Positions 9,538 to 17,770 of a DNA stretch of 46,701 nucleotides are shown here, piece by piece (position 1 is the first letter of the stretch; every line of letters starts with the position of its first letter). This DNA comes from Rhodobacter sp. NTK016B (GTDB lineage Bacteria; Pseudomonadota; Alphaproteobacteria; Rhodobacterales; Rhodobacteraceae). The notes beneath the pieces were generated by a model. It ran no database searches, was not told the origin of the DNA, and saw only the letters and a list, made by a program, of their open reading frames with translations. Both the position numbers and the translations under genes were made by a program. The stretch lies in assembly GCF_017303295.1 (NCBI RefSeq), contig NZ_JAFKOK010000023.1, positions 1-46,701 of the forward strand, written 5' to 3'.

Positions 9538-9565
9538 AGAAAAAACCGGGCGCGAACGCCCGGTT
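9538..9565 (-). terminator. Intrinsic terminator of the degP-like gene
   Basis: On the minus strand AACCGGGCG, TTCG, CGCCCGGTT forms a perfect 9-bp stem (9565-9544) closed by a TTCG loop and followed by TTTTTTCTTT. It lies 33 bases past the protease stop. It may also slow rightward transcripts from the convergent gene. Confidence 0.85.
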
Positions 9566-9597
9566 CAAGGTTACGAGGGATCGCCTCTGACGGGCTG

Positions 9598-11091
9598 TTA
9601 TTCGATCGACAGCGCCACGAAGCGCGGGTCGCCGCCCGAACGGACCATCAACAGCAGTGACCGGCGTCCGGCATCGCGTGCCCCTTCCAGCGCCGTGCGC
9701 AGATCATCGGCCGATGAGACGGGCGCCTGCCCGGCTTCGGTGATGACGTCGCCTGCGCGCAGGCCCTTGGCTTCGGCATCCGAACCCGGTTCGACCGCGC
9801 GGACGACCAGACCGTTGACGCCCGCGTCGAGGCCCATGTCGTTGCGCATCTCGGGGGTCAGCGCCACCACGTCGAGACCCAGGATCTGGCTGCCCGCATC
9901 GGGCTGTTCGCTCTGGTTGCTGCCCGAAGCCGGAACCAGACGCTCTTCATCGCGCAGGCCCAGCGTGACCTGCAGCGTCTCCTGCTCGCCGTCACGGAAG
10001 ACGATCACGTCGACTTCCCGGCCGACGCCCGCATCCGCTACGCGGCGTACCAGATCGCGGGTATCCGAGACTTCGCCGCCATCGAAGCTGACGATCACGT
10101 CACCCGATTCGACGCCCGCCGCCCGCGACGGTCCGTCCATGACCTCGGTCACAAGCGCGCCTTCGACGGCCGGAAGACCCAGCGCCTCGGCGACGTCGGC
10201 GGTGACGTCCTGAATGCGCACGCCCAGCCAGCCACGGCGCGTCTCGCCGTATTCACGAAGCTGGTAGACCACGCGCTCCACGACATGCGAGGACATCGCG
10301 AAACCGATACCGATCGAACCGCCATTGGGCGACAGGATCGCGGTGTTCACGCCGATCACCTCGCCGCCCATATTGAACAGCGGCCCGCCCGAGTTGCCGC
10401 GGTTGATAGCGGCATCGGTCTGGATGAAGTCGTCGTAATTGCCCTGCAGCGCGCGGCCCCGGGCCGAGATGATCCCGGCCGAAACCGAGAAGCCCTGACC
10501 CAGCGGGTTGCCCACGGCCAGCACCCAGTCGCCCACACGGGCGGCTTCGGAATCACCGAACGGCACGAAGGGCAGGTCATGGTCGCCTTCGACTTTCAGA
10601 AGCGCGATGTCGGTGGCGGAATCGGTGCCCACCAGTTCGGCATCGAGCCGCGTTCCGTCGAAGAACTCGACCTCGATCTCGTCGGCGCCTTCGATCACAT
10701 GGTTATTGGTGACGATGAAGCCGTCGGCCGAGATCACGAAACCCGACCCCAGAGCCTGGCTCTGACGCGGGCGCGGCTGGCTGCGGCCGCCGTCTCGGTT
10801 GAAGAAGTCGTTGAAGAAATCCTCGAAGGGTGCGCCTTCGGGGAGCTGCGGCATGGTCTGGTCGAGATTGGTGCTCACGGTCGTCGACGTGGTGATGTTC
10901 ACCACGGCCGGGCTGACCTGGTCGGCGAGGTCCGCAAAGCTGACCGGACGGTCCTGGGCCTGCAACGGCAGGGCCATCGCAAGCACAAGCGCCACCAGAC
11001 CCAGGAAGTTCAGCCATTGCAGCGCGACCCAGCCGGGTGCGGTGCGCGCAAGGGCCGCCGCGCGCGCGGTGCTCTCCTGGAGATGCGTCAT
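9598..11091 (-). CDS. DegP/HtrA-type periplasmic serine protease
   Basis: A 497-residue Do-family protease and chaperone of the envelope. An N-terminal hydrophobic segment (residues 24-45, ending PLQAQ) is a signal peptide or anchor. The trypsin-like domain has His131 (TNNHVIEG), Asp161 (DSATDIALLK) and Ser234 (RGNSGGPLF). Two PDZ domains follow (about 290-380 and 400-490). An acidic, Gln/Arg-rich stretch around 85-112 matches the flexible LA loop. The ATG at 11091 has AAGGGGAAA upstream; in-frame upstream starts would extend before the signal peptide. It is monocistronic with its own terminator. Confidence 0.92.
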   Translation of the reverse strand: MTHLQESTARAAALARTAPGWVALQWLNFLGLVALVLAMALPLQAQDRPVSFADLADQVSPAVVNITTSTTVSTNLDQTMPQLPEGAPFEDFFNDFFNRDGGRSQPRPRQSQALGSGFVISADGFIVTNNHVIEGADEIEVEFFDGTRLDAELVGTDSATDIALLKVEGDHDLPFVPFGDSEAARVGDWVLAVGNPLGQGFSVSAGIISARGRALQGNYDDFIQTDAAINRGNSGGPLFNMGGEVIGVNTAILSPNGGSIGIGFAMSSHVVERVVYQLREYGETRRGWLGVRIQDVTADVAEALGLPAVEGALVTEVMDGPSRAAGVESGDVIVSFDGGEVSDTRDLVRRVADAGVGREVDVIVFRDGEQETLQVTLGLRDEERLVPASGSNQSEQPDAGSQILGLDVVALTPEMRNDMGLDAGVNGLVVRAVEPGSDAEAKGLRAGDVITEAGQAPVSSADDLRTALEGARDAGRRSLLLMVRSGGDPRFVALSIE

Positions 11092-11438
11092 GTTGGTTTC
11101 CCCTTGATGATGTGGCTCCCGGAGCCTCTCACCCCGGAGCATGCCCGAACTTATGACCATTGGCGCGCCGTGCAAACATAGTCCGAGCATTTTCAAGCGA
11201 AGGTGAATATCGCGTTAATTTCTCGTGCGCAGACCCGTGTAAAAGACCGCCCCCGCCCGGCTCTCGTCTTTCGGGCCGAAGGACGGCCCTGTCCGGGCAG
11301 CCACACCGGCGCGCGCAGGCGGTCAGACCGCCGCGACATGCCCGCCATTCCATACTCCGCGCGGTGCATCCCGCTTCGGACCTTTTCGGGCGGATTTCCT
11401 CTTGTACCCGCCCCGCATTCCCGGTTATTGCCGCAGGC
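11092..11438. other. Gene-free stretch between protease gene and tRNA
   Basis: No coding sequence is recognisable here. It should hold the leftward protease promoter and leader and the rightward tRNA promoter. I could not assign hexamers with confidence. Confidence 0.5.
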
Positions 11439-11528
11439 GGAGACGTGGCCGAGTGGTCGAAGGCACACCCCTGCTAAGGGTGCAGACGGGAAACCGTCTC
11501 GAGGGTTCGAATCCCTTCGTCTCCGCCA
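11439..11528 (+). tRNA. tRNA-Ser (anticodon GCT)
   Basis: A 90-base class II tRNA. The acceptor GGAGACG (11439-11445) pairs with CGTCTCC (11518-11524), followed by G and an encoded CCA. The anticodon stem CACCC/GGGTG encloses CTGCTAA, with GCT at 11473-11475. The long variable arm is GACGG-GAAA-CCGTC, and the T arm contains GGTTCGAATCC. It reads AGC/AGU codons. Confidence 0.97.
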
Positions 11529-11992
11529 CTATCACCCTTTCGAACCCGTTCAGGCCGTCCGCCCGCGGCGGAATTTCCTCTGTTTCCAAAGCGGTTTGCC
11601 GAATGGGTGCGAACCGCTGAGATGCAAGAGCACGGCGATTTCCGGCTCTGGTCGGGCGAACCGAGCCGGTTCCGGTTCGGTCGAAAATTTCCTCGCCTTT
11701 CCAATGGCCTGACTCGCAGCCCCGCCAAAATTGCGTGCCCTGTTTCCATCGCCATCGAGCGGAACGGAGATCGAACGCGCAGAATGCTGCGGGCGACGAC
11801 CTCGGGCTGACGCTCCAGACGGGCTTCGTGAGCAAGGCGCTGGTGGGGCTGTTCGGCTCACGGCACGCGCCGTCCTGCGCCCGCTTCGGACGCACCTCGC
11901 TGACTTCCTCTTGCGTCGGCGCTGACAGTCCACTGGACTGTCGCCTCCTGCCTCCTCACCGACAACTTCGTTTGCAGGCTCAAGACCCTCAG
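11529..11992. other. Gene-free chromosomal stretch between tRNA and prophage
   Basis: No recognisable gene. Several open frames cross it on both strands, but none has a ribosome site or a familiar sequence. It contains a 19-base palindrome at 11924-11942. It may be remnant DNA downstream of the tRNA, a common integration hotspot, or the flank of a gene disrupted by the phage. Confidence 0.4.
11924..11942. repeat. 19-base perfect palindrome
   Basis: GACAGTCCA and TGGACTGTC are exact reverse complements around a single C. It could be a regulator site or a recombination remnant. No gene abuts it. Confidence 0.5.
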
Positions 11993-12004
11993 TGTTAGGT
12001 GACA

Positions 12005-12024
12005 GGAATACTTGCAGGAAAACG
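12005..12024 (+). repeat. Candidate transposase site L1 at prophage left end
   Basis: GGAAT-ACTTGCAGG-AAAACG resembles the site at 12113-12132 in about 17 of 20 positions with one indel. It begins 5 bases after a TG dinucleotide (12000-12001). Mu-family ends start with TG and carry L1 within about 6 bases. Confidence 0.4.
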
Positions 12025-12112
12025 GAAGAGCCCGGGGGATGCCGGAAGATGCCGGATAACCTCGCAGGATCAGGGGTTTAGATGGGCAAGAGCGCGGGCG
12101 AAGGCTCCGGGC

Positions 12113-12132
12113 GGAATGTCTTGCAGAAAGCG
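12113..12132 (+). repeat. Candidate transposase site L2
   Basis: GGAATGTCTTGCAG-AAAGCG is a second copy of the L1-like sequence, 108 bases further in. In Mu the L1-L2 distance is about 105 bases. No convincing third copy was seen. Confidence 0.4.
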
Positions 12133-12397
12133 TTGAAACGGGCCTTCAACGCGGTGTTGATCCAAAGAGCGGCGGCGACGGCCTAGGCATCAACACAGGC
12201 AAACACCTAAGGAGTACAAAGGCATAGCCTCTCGAAAGCTTCGCCCGGATCGAATGCGCGCCAATCCGAACGTGCAAATGGAGCCGCAAGTTGTCGAGGC
12301 AATTGCATGTTGGCTGTAAGCCACTGAAAAGTGGTAATTTCGGCTCTGCCGCGCGAACCTAAGAGAGCAGAGGAACATGCAACTGATTTCGGGGCGT
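12133..12397. other. Non-coding left-end region of the prophage
   Basis: No convincing gene. It holds TGCAAAT at 12273-12279, the core of the operator sites at 13655-13754. It also holds small foldbacks TGGCT-GTA-AGCCA (12311-12323) and CCACT-GAAA-AGTGG (12321-12334), which overlap and could alternate. Confidence 0.4.
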
Positions 12398-12928
12398 TCA
12401 GCCGGTACCGCCGCCCGCATTCTGAGGGACAAGCGTCACGGCAGTACCCGAGGCCACCAGGAACAGCATGCTTTTTCCGCTTCCACTAATCTCGGAGTAG
12501 TCCAGGTCAATGCCGACCACCGCGTCAGCTCCCAGCGCGAGCGCTTCCGAGCGTAGTTCGTTGAGGGCCGTTTTTCGAGCGTCCCTGAGGCCGTCTTGCA
12601 TGCCCTTGCTCCGGCCGCCGAAGGTGTCCCTGAACGCGCTGGCGATGTCCTTGAAGAGGTGCATGCCGATCACGACTTCCGCCGAGACGATGTCCAGCCG
12701 CTCCGCAACGGGGAGGTTATGCGCCGTCTCAGTTGTGAGAACAATCGCGTCCAATGCCGCCTGCGCCCGCGCGGCGTTTTCATCTGAAGCCCTTTGCCTC
12801 TCGTCGCGCACCGCGCGTGACGCTTCCGCCGCACGGTCAGCGTGGCATTGCATACAGGTCCCATCAGCCGCGACGGATACGCCTAGACGGCGTTGCCCAC
12901 AAACGGAACACGTGGCCGTAAAGTTCAT
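12398..12928 (-). CDS. YbjQ/UPF0145-family (heavy-metal-binding fold) protein
   Basis: A 176-residue protein. A zinc-ribbon-like N-terminus (Cys-x2-Cys in CSVCGQ and again in CMQCHAD, residues 6-33) is followed by an Ala/Arg-rich helix. The C-terminal YbjQ domain begins [26 protein letters not shown] and continues [31 protein letters not shown] lies just before the ATG. It is leftward, 37 bases downstream of the repressor, so it is probably transcribed in the lysogen. YbjQ proteins form pentameric rings of unknown role. As a prophage cargo gene it may affect host physiology or superinfection, which is inference. Confidence 0.8.
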   Translation of the reverse strand: MNFTATCSVCGQRRLGVSVAADGTCMQCHADRAAEASRAVRDERQRASDENAARAQAALDAIVLTTETAHNLPVAERLDIVSAEVVIGMHLFKDIASAFRDTFGGRSKGMQDGLRDARKTALNELRSEALALGADAVVGIDLDYSEISGSGKSMLFLVASGTAVTLVPQNAGGGTG

Positions 12929-12965
12929 CTTCTCACCTCTTCTCAGAACAGGCACCTGTGCAAGC

Positions 12966-13652
12966 CTATTCGCTATTTGTGTGCCCCCACCACATCACCC
13001 GACCTATCACCGAGATCGATGCAATGGGTCGGAACTCAGGCGCGAAGGCTGGGTTGTCGGAAAGCAGCACAAGGCTGTCGCCCGGGGCCAATTCGATGCG
13101 CTTCACGCGCGCCGCTCCATCATCGAGGAACGCAAATATCTGTGCACGCCTGGCGTCCTTTGGGTCGCGCTGCCTCGTCGGCAGCTCTGAACGCGATCGA
13201 TCGATCAAAAGCATGTCACCGTCATGAATGGTTGGCGCCATACTCTCCCCGTCCGCCCGTGCCAGCACCGCGACAGATGCAGATACTCCGATTCGGCGCA
13301 GCCAAGTTCGCTTGAACGCGAGGTGCCCCGCCGGGTCCTCGCTACCGTTCATGAAGCCTCCGCCCGCCGCCAAAGACGCATCGTGGACCGGGATCTGCGC
13401 GAACTCATCGGCGCGTGCTGCGGCTAACTCTGCGTCCAGACTTTCGCGTGGAGGCCCGAAGTAGAACTCCCAGCCGACCGCGCCGCAAAGAGCCGCGAGC
13501 TTCTCGACGGACGGAGACGACCCCCTCCGCAGCGCCTGGAAGGCGGCGTTATCTGGTTTCCCAAACGCCCGTGCCCCAACCTCAGCCTGGGACAGGCCTA
13601 GTTCTAGTCGACGAGCTTCTAGGGCCTGAAAGATCTGGATCGGGCTTTGCAT
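12966..13652 (-). CDS. Phage repressor, HTH plus S24/LexA-type peptidase
   Basis: A 228-residue lysogeny repressor. An N-terminal XRE-like helix-turn-helix (residues 5-62, [27 protein letters not shown]) precedes a LexA/CI-type self-cleavage domain. The likely cleavage bond is Ala96-Gly97, with nucleophile Ser137 ([13 protein letters not shown]) and Lys184 (ARVKRIE). This implies RecA-stimulated autocleavage and SOS induction. The ATG at 13652 was chosen because the only upstream in-frame start (GTG 13685) has no ribosome site. The start codon is preceded directly by a perfect palindrome instead of a Shine-Dalgarno sequence. Divergent from the early operon. Confidence 0.92.
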   Translation of the reverse strand: MQSPIQIFQALEARRLELGLSQAEVGARAFGKPDNAAFQALRRGSSPSVEKLAALCGAVGWEFYFGPPRESLDAELAAARADEFAQIPVHDASLAAGGGFMNGSEDPAGHLAFKRTWLRRIGVSASVAVLARADGESMAPTIHDGDMLLIDRSRSELPTRQRDPKDARRAQIFAFLDDGAARVKRIELAPGDSLVLLSDNPAFAPEFRPIASISVIGRVMWWGHTNSE

Positions 13653-13668
13653 GGTGCAAATTTGCACC
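13653..13668. promoter_or_regulatory. Operator O1: perfect 16-bp palindrome at repressor start
   Basis: GGTGCAAA/TTTGCACC is perfectly symmetric and touches the repressor ATG. It lies in the divergent control region and is the best candidate site for autoregulation. Confidence 0.7.
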
Positions 13669-13692
13669 CAAAAAGTGGAATCCACAAGTCAA

Positions 13693-13770
13693 TGTGAATT
13701 CACACAGTCTGTTTCCTGTTTGGTGCAAATAAGTATTGCCAAAGCAATGCAAATCTGCATTATAGGGAGC
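13693..13770 (+). promoter_or_regulatory. Early promoter/operator region
   Basis: Contains TGTGAATTCACA (13693-13704, perfect palindrome), a TGCAAAT core at 13724-13730, and near-palindrome ATGCAAATCTGCAT (13747-13760). The latter two share the O1 core. A possible promoter is TTGCCA (13736-13741), 16 bases, CATTAT (13758-13763), overlapped by the last operator. GGGAG precedes the ATG at 13771. Confidence 0.55.
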
Positions 13771-14019
13771 ATGCAGTACACACACCTCCTCACCCTCGCC
13801 ACCCTTCTTGGGAGCCACGTCGGCCGGTCTGACATGACGGTTGCGAAGTGGTGCGGCGTTCACGCGCGCCTCTTCAACCGTCTCCGCGCGGGCGAGGGAT
13901 GTCGTGTCGACACATTCAACAAGGCGTTGAAGGCTTTCTCGGACATCTGGCCCGAAGACCTGGAGTGGCCGCGCGAGATCGCCCGCCCCGCCAAAAGCAC
14001 GAAGGAGAAGGCGGCATGA
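13771..14019 (+). CDS. Small early HTH regulator (Cro/Ner-like position)
   Basis: An 82-residue basic protein and the first gene rightward from the operator region, where Mu encodes Ner. A probable helix-turn-helix spans residues 17-45 (SDMTVAKWCGVHARLFNRLRAG), followed by a WPREIARPAKS tail. Starting here places GGGAGC immediately upstream; longer readings would cross the operators. Its stop overlaps the next start (ATGA). The role as the lytic-side antagonist of the repressor is inferred from position and fold. Confidence 0.65.
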   Translation: MQYTHLLTLATLLGSHVGRSDMTVAKWCGVHARLFNRLRAGEGCRVDTFNKALKAFSDIWPEDLEWPREIARPAKSTKEKAA

Positions 14020-14216
14020 GCAGATCGGGTGGAACCAGAACTGTTTCTTCGCTTCGTCCTATAGGCCGTTCCGACGGCAGGTCGAGGTCGCTCATGGGCC
14101 GTGTACTTAGAGCGCTCCGCGCGCTCGACGATCACTGGCTCGGGGATCTGATCGGCGCTTTTTGTATCTTCGCCGGACTTTGGTTGGCCCTCGTCGCCGG
14201 GGCGGTGTTGCAATGA
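14016..14216 (+). CDS. Small membrane protein
   Basis: A 66-residue protein not recognised by family. The first half is Arg/Ser-rich. The second half has one hydrophobic helix (about residues 43-64, LIGAFCIFAGLWLALVAGAV), probably with the N-terminus in the cytoplasm by the positive-inside rule. The starts and stops overlap both neighbours by 4 bases, which supports its being real. Confidence 0.5.
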   Translation: MSRSGGTRTVSSLRPIGRSDGRSRSLMGRVLRALRALDDHWLGDLIGAFCIFAGLWLALVAGAVLQ

Positions 14217-14551
14217 AGGATTGGAACCTCCCCGCCCCTCGCTTTGCGCGTTTCCGCGTAGAGGTCCTGCCGGGCAAAGGCCACATTGTTTACGATCCTG
14301 AGGGCTTGGCAGTTACCCAACCCGATACAGCCGAGAACGCAGAGATCGCTCGCGCGACGCTGCAAGATGCCTGGAACGAGACACACAAGATCGGCGAACG
14401 ACCCTGCATGTGCTGCGGACGGTTGTTCGAGAGCGAAGGGATCCACAACCGGCTGTGCTCTTCGTGCCGGGGCCGGAGCGATGCGCCTTCCTCCTACGGC
14501 TACGCCGGTTCGTCCAGCGGCCGAAAGCCGCGCAGGTCGTCGGGAGCCTGA
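14213..14551 (+). CDS. Hypothetical protein with zinc-ribbon motif
   Basis: A 112-residue protein of unknown family. A CMCCGRLF...CSSC motif (about residues 65-90) should bind zinc in a treble-clef or ribbon. The tail is Ser/Arg/Gly-rich. Coupled to both neighbours by ATGA and TGATG overlaps. Possibly a DNA-binding early protein. Confidence 0.6.
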   Translation: MKDWNLPAPRFARFRVEVLPGKGHIVYDPEGLAVTQPDTAENAEIARATLQDAWNETHKIGERPCMCCGRLFESEGIHNRLCSSCRGRSDAPSSYGYAGSSSGRKPRRSSGA

Positions 14552-14781
14552 TGATGCACGCGGCCTCGCTCACGTCCCCACGCCTGACGCGCGTGCTCGC
14601 GGTGCTTGCCGACGGGCGGCCGCACACCACGCGCGAGATCGTGCGGAAGGCCGGGGTCATGGCGGTCAATGCATGCGTCTCCGAGCCGCGCCACCACGGC
14701 GCGCTCATCGAGTGCCGCTCCGAGATCATCGGAGGGCACAGACGGTTTTTCTACACGATGACTAAGGGGCCTCTCCAGTGA
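14551..14781 (+). CDS. Small winged-helix-like protein
   Basis: A 76-residue protein. LTSPRLTRVLAVLADGRPHTTREIVRKAGVMAVNACVSE has the helix-turn-helix pattern of a small winged-helix domain, followed by a beta wing (ECRSEIIGGHRRFFYTM). Two ATGs in tandem make the exact start uncertain by one codon. Overlaps the ParB-like gene by 4 bases. Function unknown. Confidence 0.6.
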   Translation: MMHAASLTSPRLTRVLAVLADGRPHTTREIVRKAGVMAVNACVSEPRHHGALIECRSEIIGGHRRFFYTMTKGPLQ

Positions 14782-15602
14782 TCACCTTTCACCCCGCCAC
14801 CAAAGAAATGCTGATCGAAGAGATCGCTCTTACGGAGCGCTTGCGCCCGGTGGCCGAGGACCGGGTAGCGGCGCTGATCGAGCTGATCGACGCATACGGG
14901 TTCACGACACCGATCGTGGTTCGGAAGACCCGGACAGCTTTCACGCTCATCGACGGTGCCCACCGTATTGAGGCGATGCGTCGGCTGGGCCACAACTCGA
15001 TCCCGGTCGTTGCCTGCAGCTGCACCGACGATGAAGCGGCGCTAATGGAGGCCGGGCAGAACCTGCCGGGTGGTATGAACGCGCTGGACGATGCGGTGTT
15101 CATGGTGGCGTGGCGGCGGGCGTATCTTCGCCTGCATCCCGAAACGGCCGGAGGCGTCGCGGGCGCTTTGGCAAAGCATGGCGTGCAAGTGGAAAAAATT
15201 CCATTTGCAGAAATCGCTGCGCAGCGACGCGGCGTCACTAAGGCTGCCATCTACAAGACTATCGCGGCTGTCGAGAGCCTCCAGCCTTCAGAGATTGATA
15301 TCCTCCGCGAGGCTCCAAGGGTCGCGGTGAGCGACCTCCGCGAGATTGGAAAGATCAGCGCTCCTGATGAGCGCGCACAGGTTGTTCAAAAGCTCGCCAA
15401 TGGTGAGGCGAAGAACGCTGCCACCGCTAGACGCCAGTACCGCGCTGAGAGGGGTGATGCGGCGCCGGTCGTCAAGGACGCCGTCGATCAACAGTATCTG
15501 GCGCTAATGAAAGCCTGGAAGCGCTCGGGCGCCGCCGCGCGCCGCCGTTTTCTCGACGAAATCCGTGGTGAAAGCCTCGGCCCGGAGGTCGCGGCCGAAT
15601 GA
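14778..15602 (+). CDS. ParB-like nuclease-domain protein
   Basis: A 274-residue protein with an N-terminal ParB/Srx domain (residues 1-95). TPIVVRKTRTAFTLIDGAHRIEAMRRLG matches ParB boxes, including the GAHR loop that in ParB binds CTP. A central helical region (about 115-170) resembles the ParB HTH. No partner ParA is present, and the gene is translated just ahead of the transposase with a 4-base overlap. A role in organising phage DNA, or as a regulator of transposition, is inferred. Confidence 0.75.
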   Translation: MITFHPATKEMLIEEIALTERLRPVAEDRVAALIELIDAYGFTTPIVVRKTRTAFTLIDGAHRIEAMRRLGHNSIPVVACSCTDDEAALMEAGQNLPGGMNALDDAVFMVAWRRAYLRLHPETAGGVAGALAKHGVQVEKIPFAEIAAQRRGVTKAAIYKTIAAVESLQPSEIDILREAPRVAVSDLREIGKISAPDERAQVVQKLANGEAKNAATARRQYRAERGDAAPVVKDAVDQQYLALMKAWKRSGAAARRRFLDEIRGESLGPEVAAE

Positions 15603-17716
15603 GCAACTCCGATCACTTCCGGACATGGTGGACCGCGCGCGAGCTGGCGGGATCCGGCCTGCCGGACGTCCCCGCAACACGACAAGGCGTAGAAGCCTTG
15701 GCAGGACGGCTCGACTGGCGCGCGGACCCTTCGCTAGCGCGTCGCCGCGCCGCGCGCGGCGGCGGCTGGGAATACAATTGGCGGCTGCTTCCAGTGCGCG
15801 CGCAGACCGCGTTGCTCAAGGGCTCTCGGCCTGAGGCCGACACGGCGGTGACCATGGAGCGCGGCGACGCGTGGCAATGGTTCGACGGGCTTCCGGATCG
15901 GGTGAAGGCCAAGGCGCGCGAGCGTCTCGAAGTGATCCAGAAGGTGGAAGCGCTGGAAGCGCCAATGGGCAAGAACCTCGCGGTCGAGACGGTCGCGGCG
16001 CAATGCGGTGTCTCCGCGCGGTCCATCTGGAACTGGCTCGGGATGATCGAAGGCCAAGACGTATCTGACCGCCTTGCTTATCTCGCGCCTCGGCATCGCG
16101 CCGCTTCTCCCAAGCGCGAGCGCGCCGTGTGCAGCCAGGAGTTCCTGGACCGCATGCGCGCCGATTACTTGCGTCTTGCCGGCCCGAGCCTGCGTTCGGT
16201 CCACCGCCGCGTCGTCAATTGGTGCCAGCAACACGATCTCGCCTATCTCGAATACCGAACCACCCTTCGTTGGTTTGACGAGAACGTGCCACGCGTCGTT
16301 CTGGTCCACGCCCGAGAAGGCGAACGCGGACTTGCCCGGTGCTTCCCGCCCCAGATCCGCGATCGGTCTACGCTCGCCGCGATGGAGGGGGTCGTTGCCG
16401 ACTGTCACAAGCTCGACGTGTTCGTGCAATGGCCCGAGATCGAGAAGCCGGTCAGGGTTCAGATTGTGGCCTTCACTGATCTCTATTCGAACAAGGTTCT
16501 GTCGTGGAAGATCGACCTTGATCCCAACAAGGTGGCGGTGGCGTCAGCCCTCGGCGAGCTGGTCGAGACCTGGGGCATCCCGAAGCACTGCCTCTTCGAC
16601 AACGGACGCGAATTCGCCAACAAGTGGTTGACGGGGGGCGTTCCCACGCGGTTCCGCTTCAAGGTGCGCGACGACGATGTCCTCGGCATCCTTCCTCAGA
16701 TGGGAATAAAGGTCCATTGGGCGACCCCCGGGCACGGGCAGGCAAAACCGATCGAGCGTAGCTTCCGCGATTTCGCCGACGACATAGCCCGCCACCCTGC
16801 TTTCTCTGGCGCCTATGTCGGCAATCGACCGGATGCAAAACCCGAGGACTACGGCAGCCGCGCCATTCCCCTCGCGGACCTGCTCGACGTGGTCGATCTC
16901 TGCGTCAAAGAGCACAACGCCCGTCAAGGGCGCCTCACCCCCACGGCCAAAGGCCGCAGCTTCGACGACACGTTCGCGGAAAGCTATGCGCGTGGACAGG
17001 TTCGCAAGGCAACCGCCGAGCAGCATCGTCTTTGGCTGATGGGTCAGGAAGAGCGCAAGCTGCACAAGCATCACGGGGCCTTCCAGCTGTTCGAAAACAG
17101 CTATTGGGCCGACTGGATGAACGAGCATGTAGGCGAGGAAGTCGTCGCCCGCTTTGACCCCGAGAACCTGCACGCGGGCCTCTTCATCTACGCCCGTTCC
17201 GGTGAGTTCATGGGCTTCGCGGAGTGCCGCGAGAAGGTCGGTTTCTTCGATTTGGTCGGTGCCAAGAATGCCGCCCGCCTCAAGCGTCAGCAACGCGCGG
17301 CGGTCAAGAAGGTGCTCGACATGCACCGGCCTGTTTCCGTCGATCAATGGGCGGAGGAACTCAAGGAGGCGCAACGCGCCGAAGCACCGCTCGTCGAGGC
17401 GAAGGTTGTCGAACTCGACGCCCGCCATCGCCGGAAACCGCTTCTGGAGCGCCCTCTGCCGGTGCCTGACACCTCCGACGAGGAGCGGCTCAACGTCTTT
17501 AACGCGCCCTTTAACAGGTCGCAGCCCGAACCCGCGAAACCGGAGCACGACCCGGTCGCGCAGTTTTGGCGCGCGCTCGATATCGAGCGCCGCTCGGAAG
17601 CCGGCGAGCCGGTTTCCGAAGAGGACGCCGCTTTCTGGGCGCGCATGCAGCGCCTGCCCGAGTACCGCGCCCGCCGGCTCATGTTCGAGCGGCACGGCGC
17701 CGAGGCGATCCTGTGA
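15599..17716 (+). CDS. Mu-type DDE transposase (MuA-like)
   Basis: A 705-residue transposase for integration and replicative transposition. The N-terminal MuA-like DNA-binding region starts WWTARELAGSGLPDVPATRQGVEALA (about residues 7-32). A middle HTH follows (VSARSIWNWL near 135). The RNase H catalytic core has Asp268 (VADCHKLDVF), Asp334 (FDNGREF) and Glu386 (GQAKPIERSF), with spacing very close to Mu D269/D336/E392. The C-terminal part (560-705) is Glu/Arg-rich and would contact the B protein. The length is near that of MuA (663). The catalytic triad is complete. Confidence 0.95.
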   Translation: MSNSDHFRTWWTARELAGSGLPDVPATRQGVEALAGRLDWRADPSLARRRAARGGGWEYNWRLLPVRAQTALLKGSRPEADTAVTMERGDAWQWFDGLPDRVKAKARERLEVIQKVEALEAPMGKNLAVETVAAQCGVSARSIWNWLGMIEGQDVSDRLAYLAPRHRAASPKRERAVCSQEFLDRMRADYLRLAGPSLRSVHRRVVNWCQQHDLAYLEYRTTLRWFDENVPRVVLVHAREGERGLARCFPPQIRDRSTLAAMEGVVADCHKLDVFVQWPEIEKPVRVQIVAFTDLYSNKVLSWKIDLDPNKVAVASALGELVETWGIPKHCLFDNGREFANKWLTGGVPTRFRFKVRDDDVLGILPQMGIKVHWATPGHGQAKPIERSFRDFADDIARHPAFSGAYVGNRPDAKPEDYGSRAIPLADLLDVVDLCVKEHNARQGRLTPTAKGRSFDDTFAESYARGQVRKATAEQHRLWLMGQEERKLHKHHGAFQLFENSYWADWMNEHVGEEVVARFDPENLHAGLFIYARSGEFMGFAECREKVGFFDLVGAKNAARLKRQQRAAVKKVLDMHRPVSVDQWAEELKEAQRAEAPLVEAKVVELDARHRRKPLLERPLPVPDTSDEERLNVFNAPFNRSQPEPAKPEHDPVAQFWRALDIERRSEAGEPVSEEDAAFWARMQRLPEYRARRLMFERHGAEAIL

Positions 17717-17770
17717 CAAGCCGCGCGGGCGCTGCGGCGCCCGACGGCATGACGAATTAAGGAGTGAGGA

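Noticed and set aside
11203-11933. Several open frames around the tRNA gene on both strands
   Set aside because: Some include the tRNA itself; none has a ribosome site or protein-like sequence.
12190-12432. 80-codon leftward frame beyond the YbjQ gene
   Set aside because: Overlaps the YbjQ 3' end in another frame, has no ribosome site, and lies in the presumed left-end control region.
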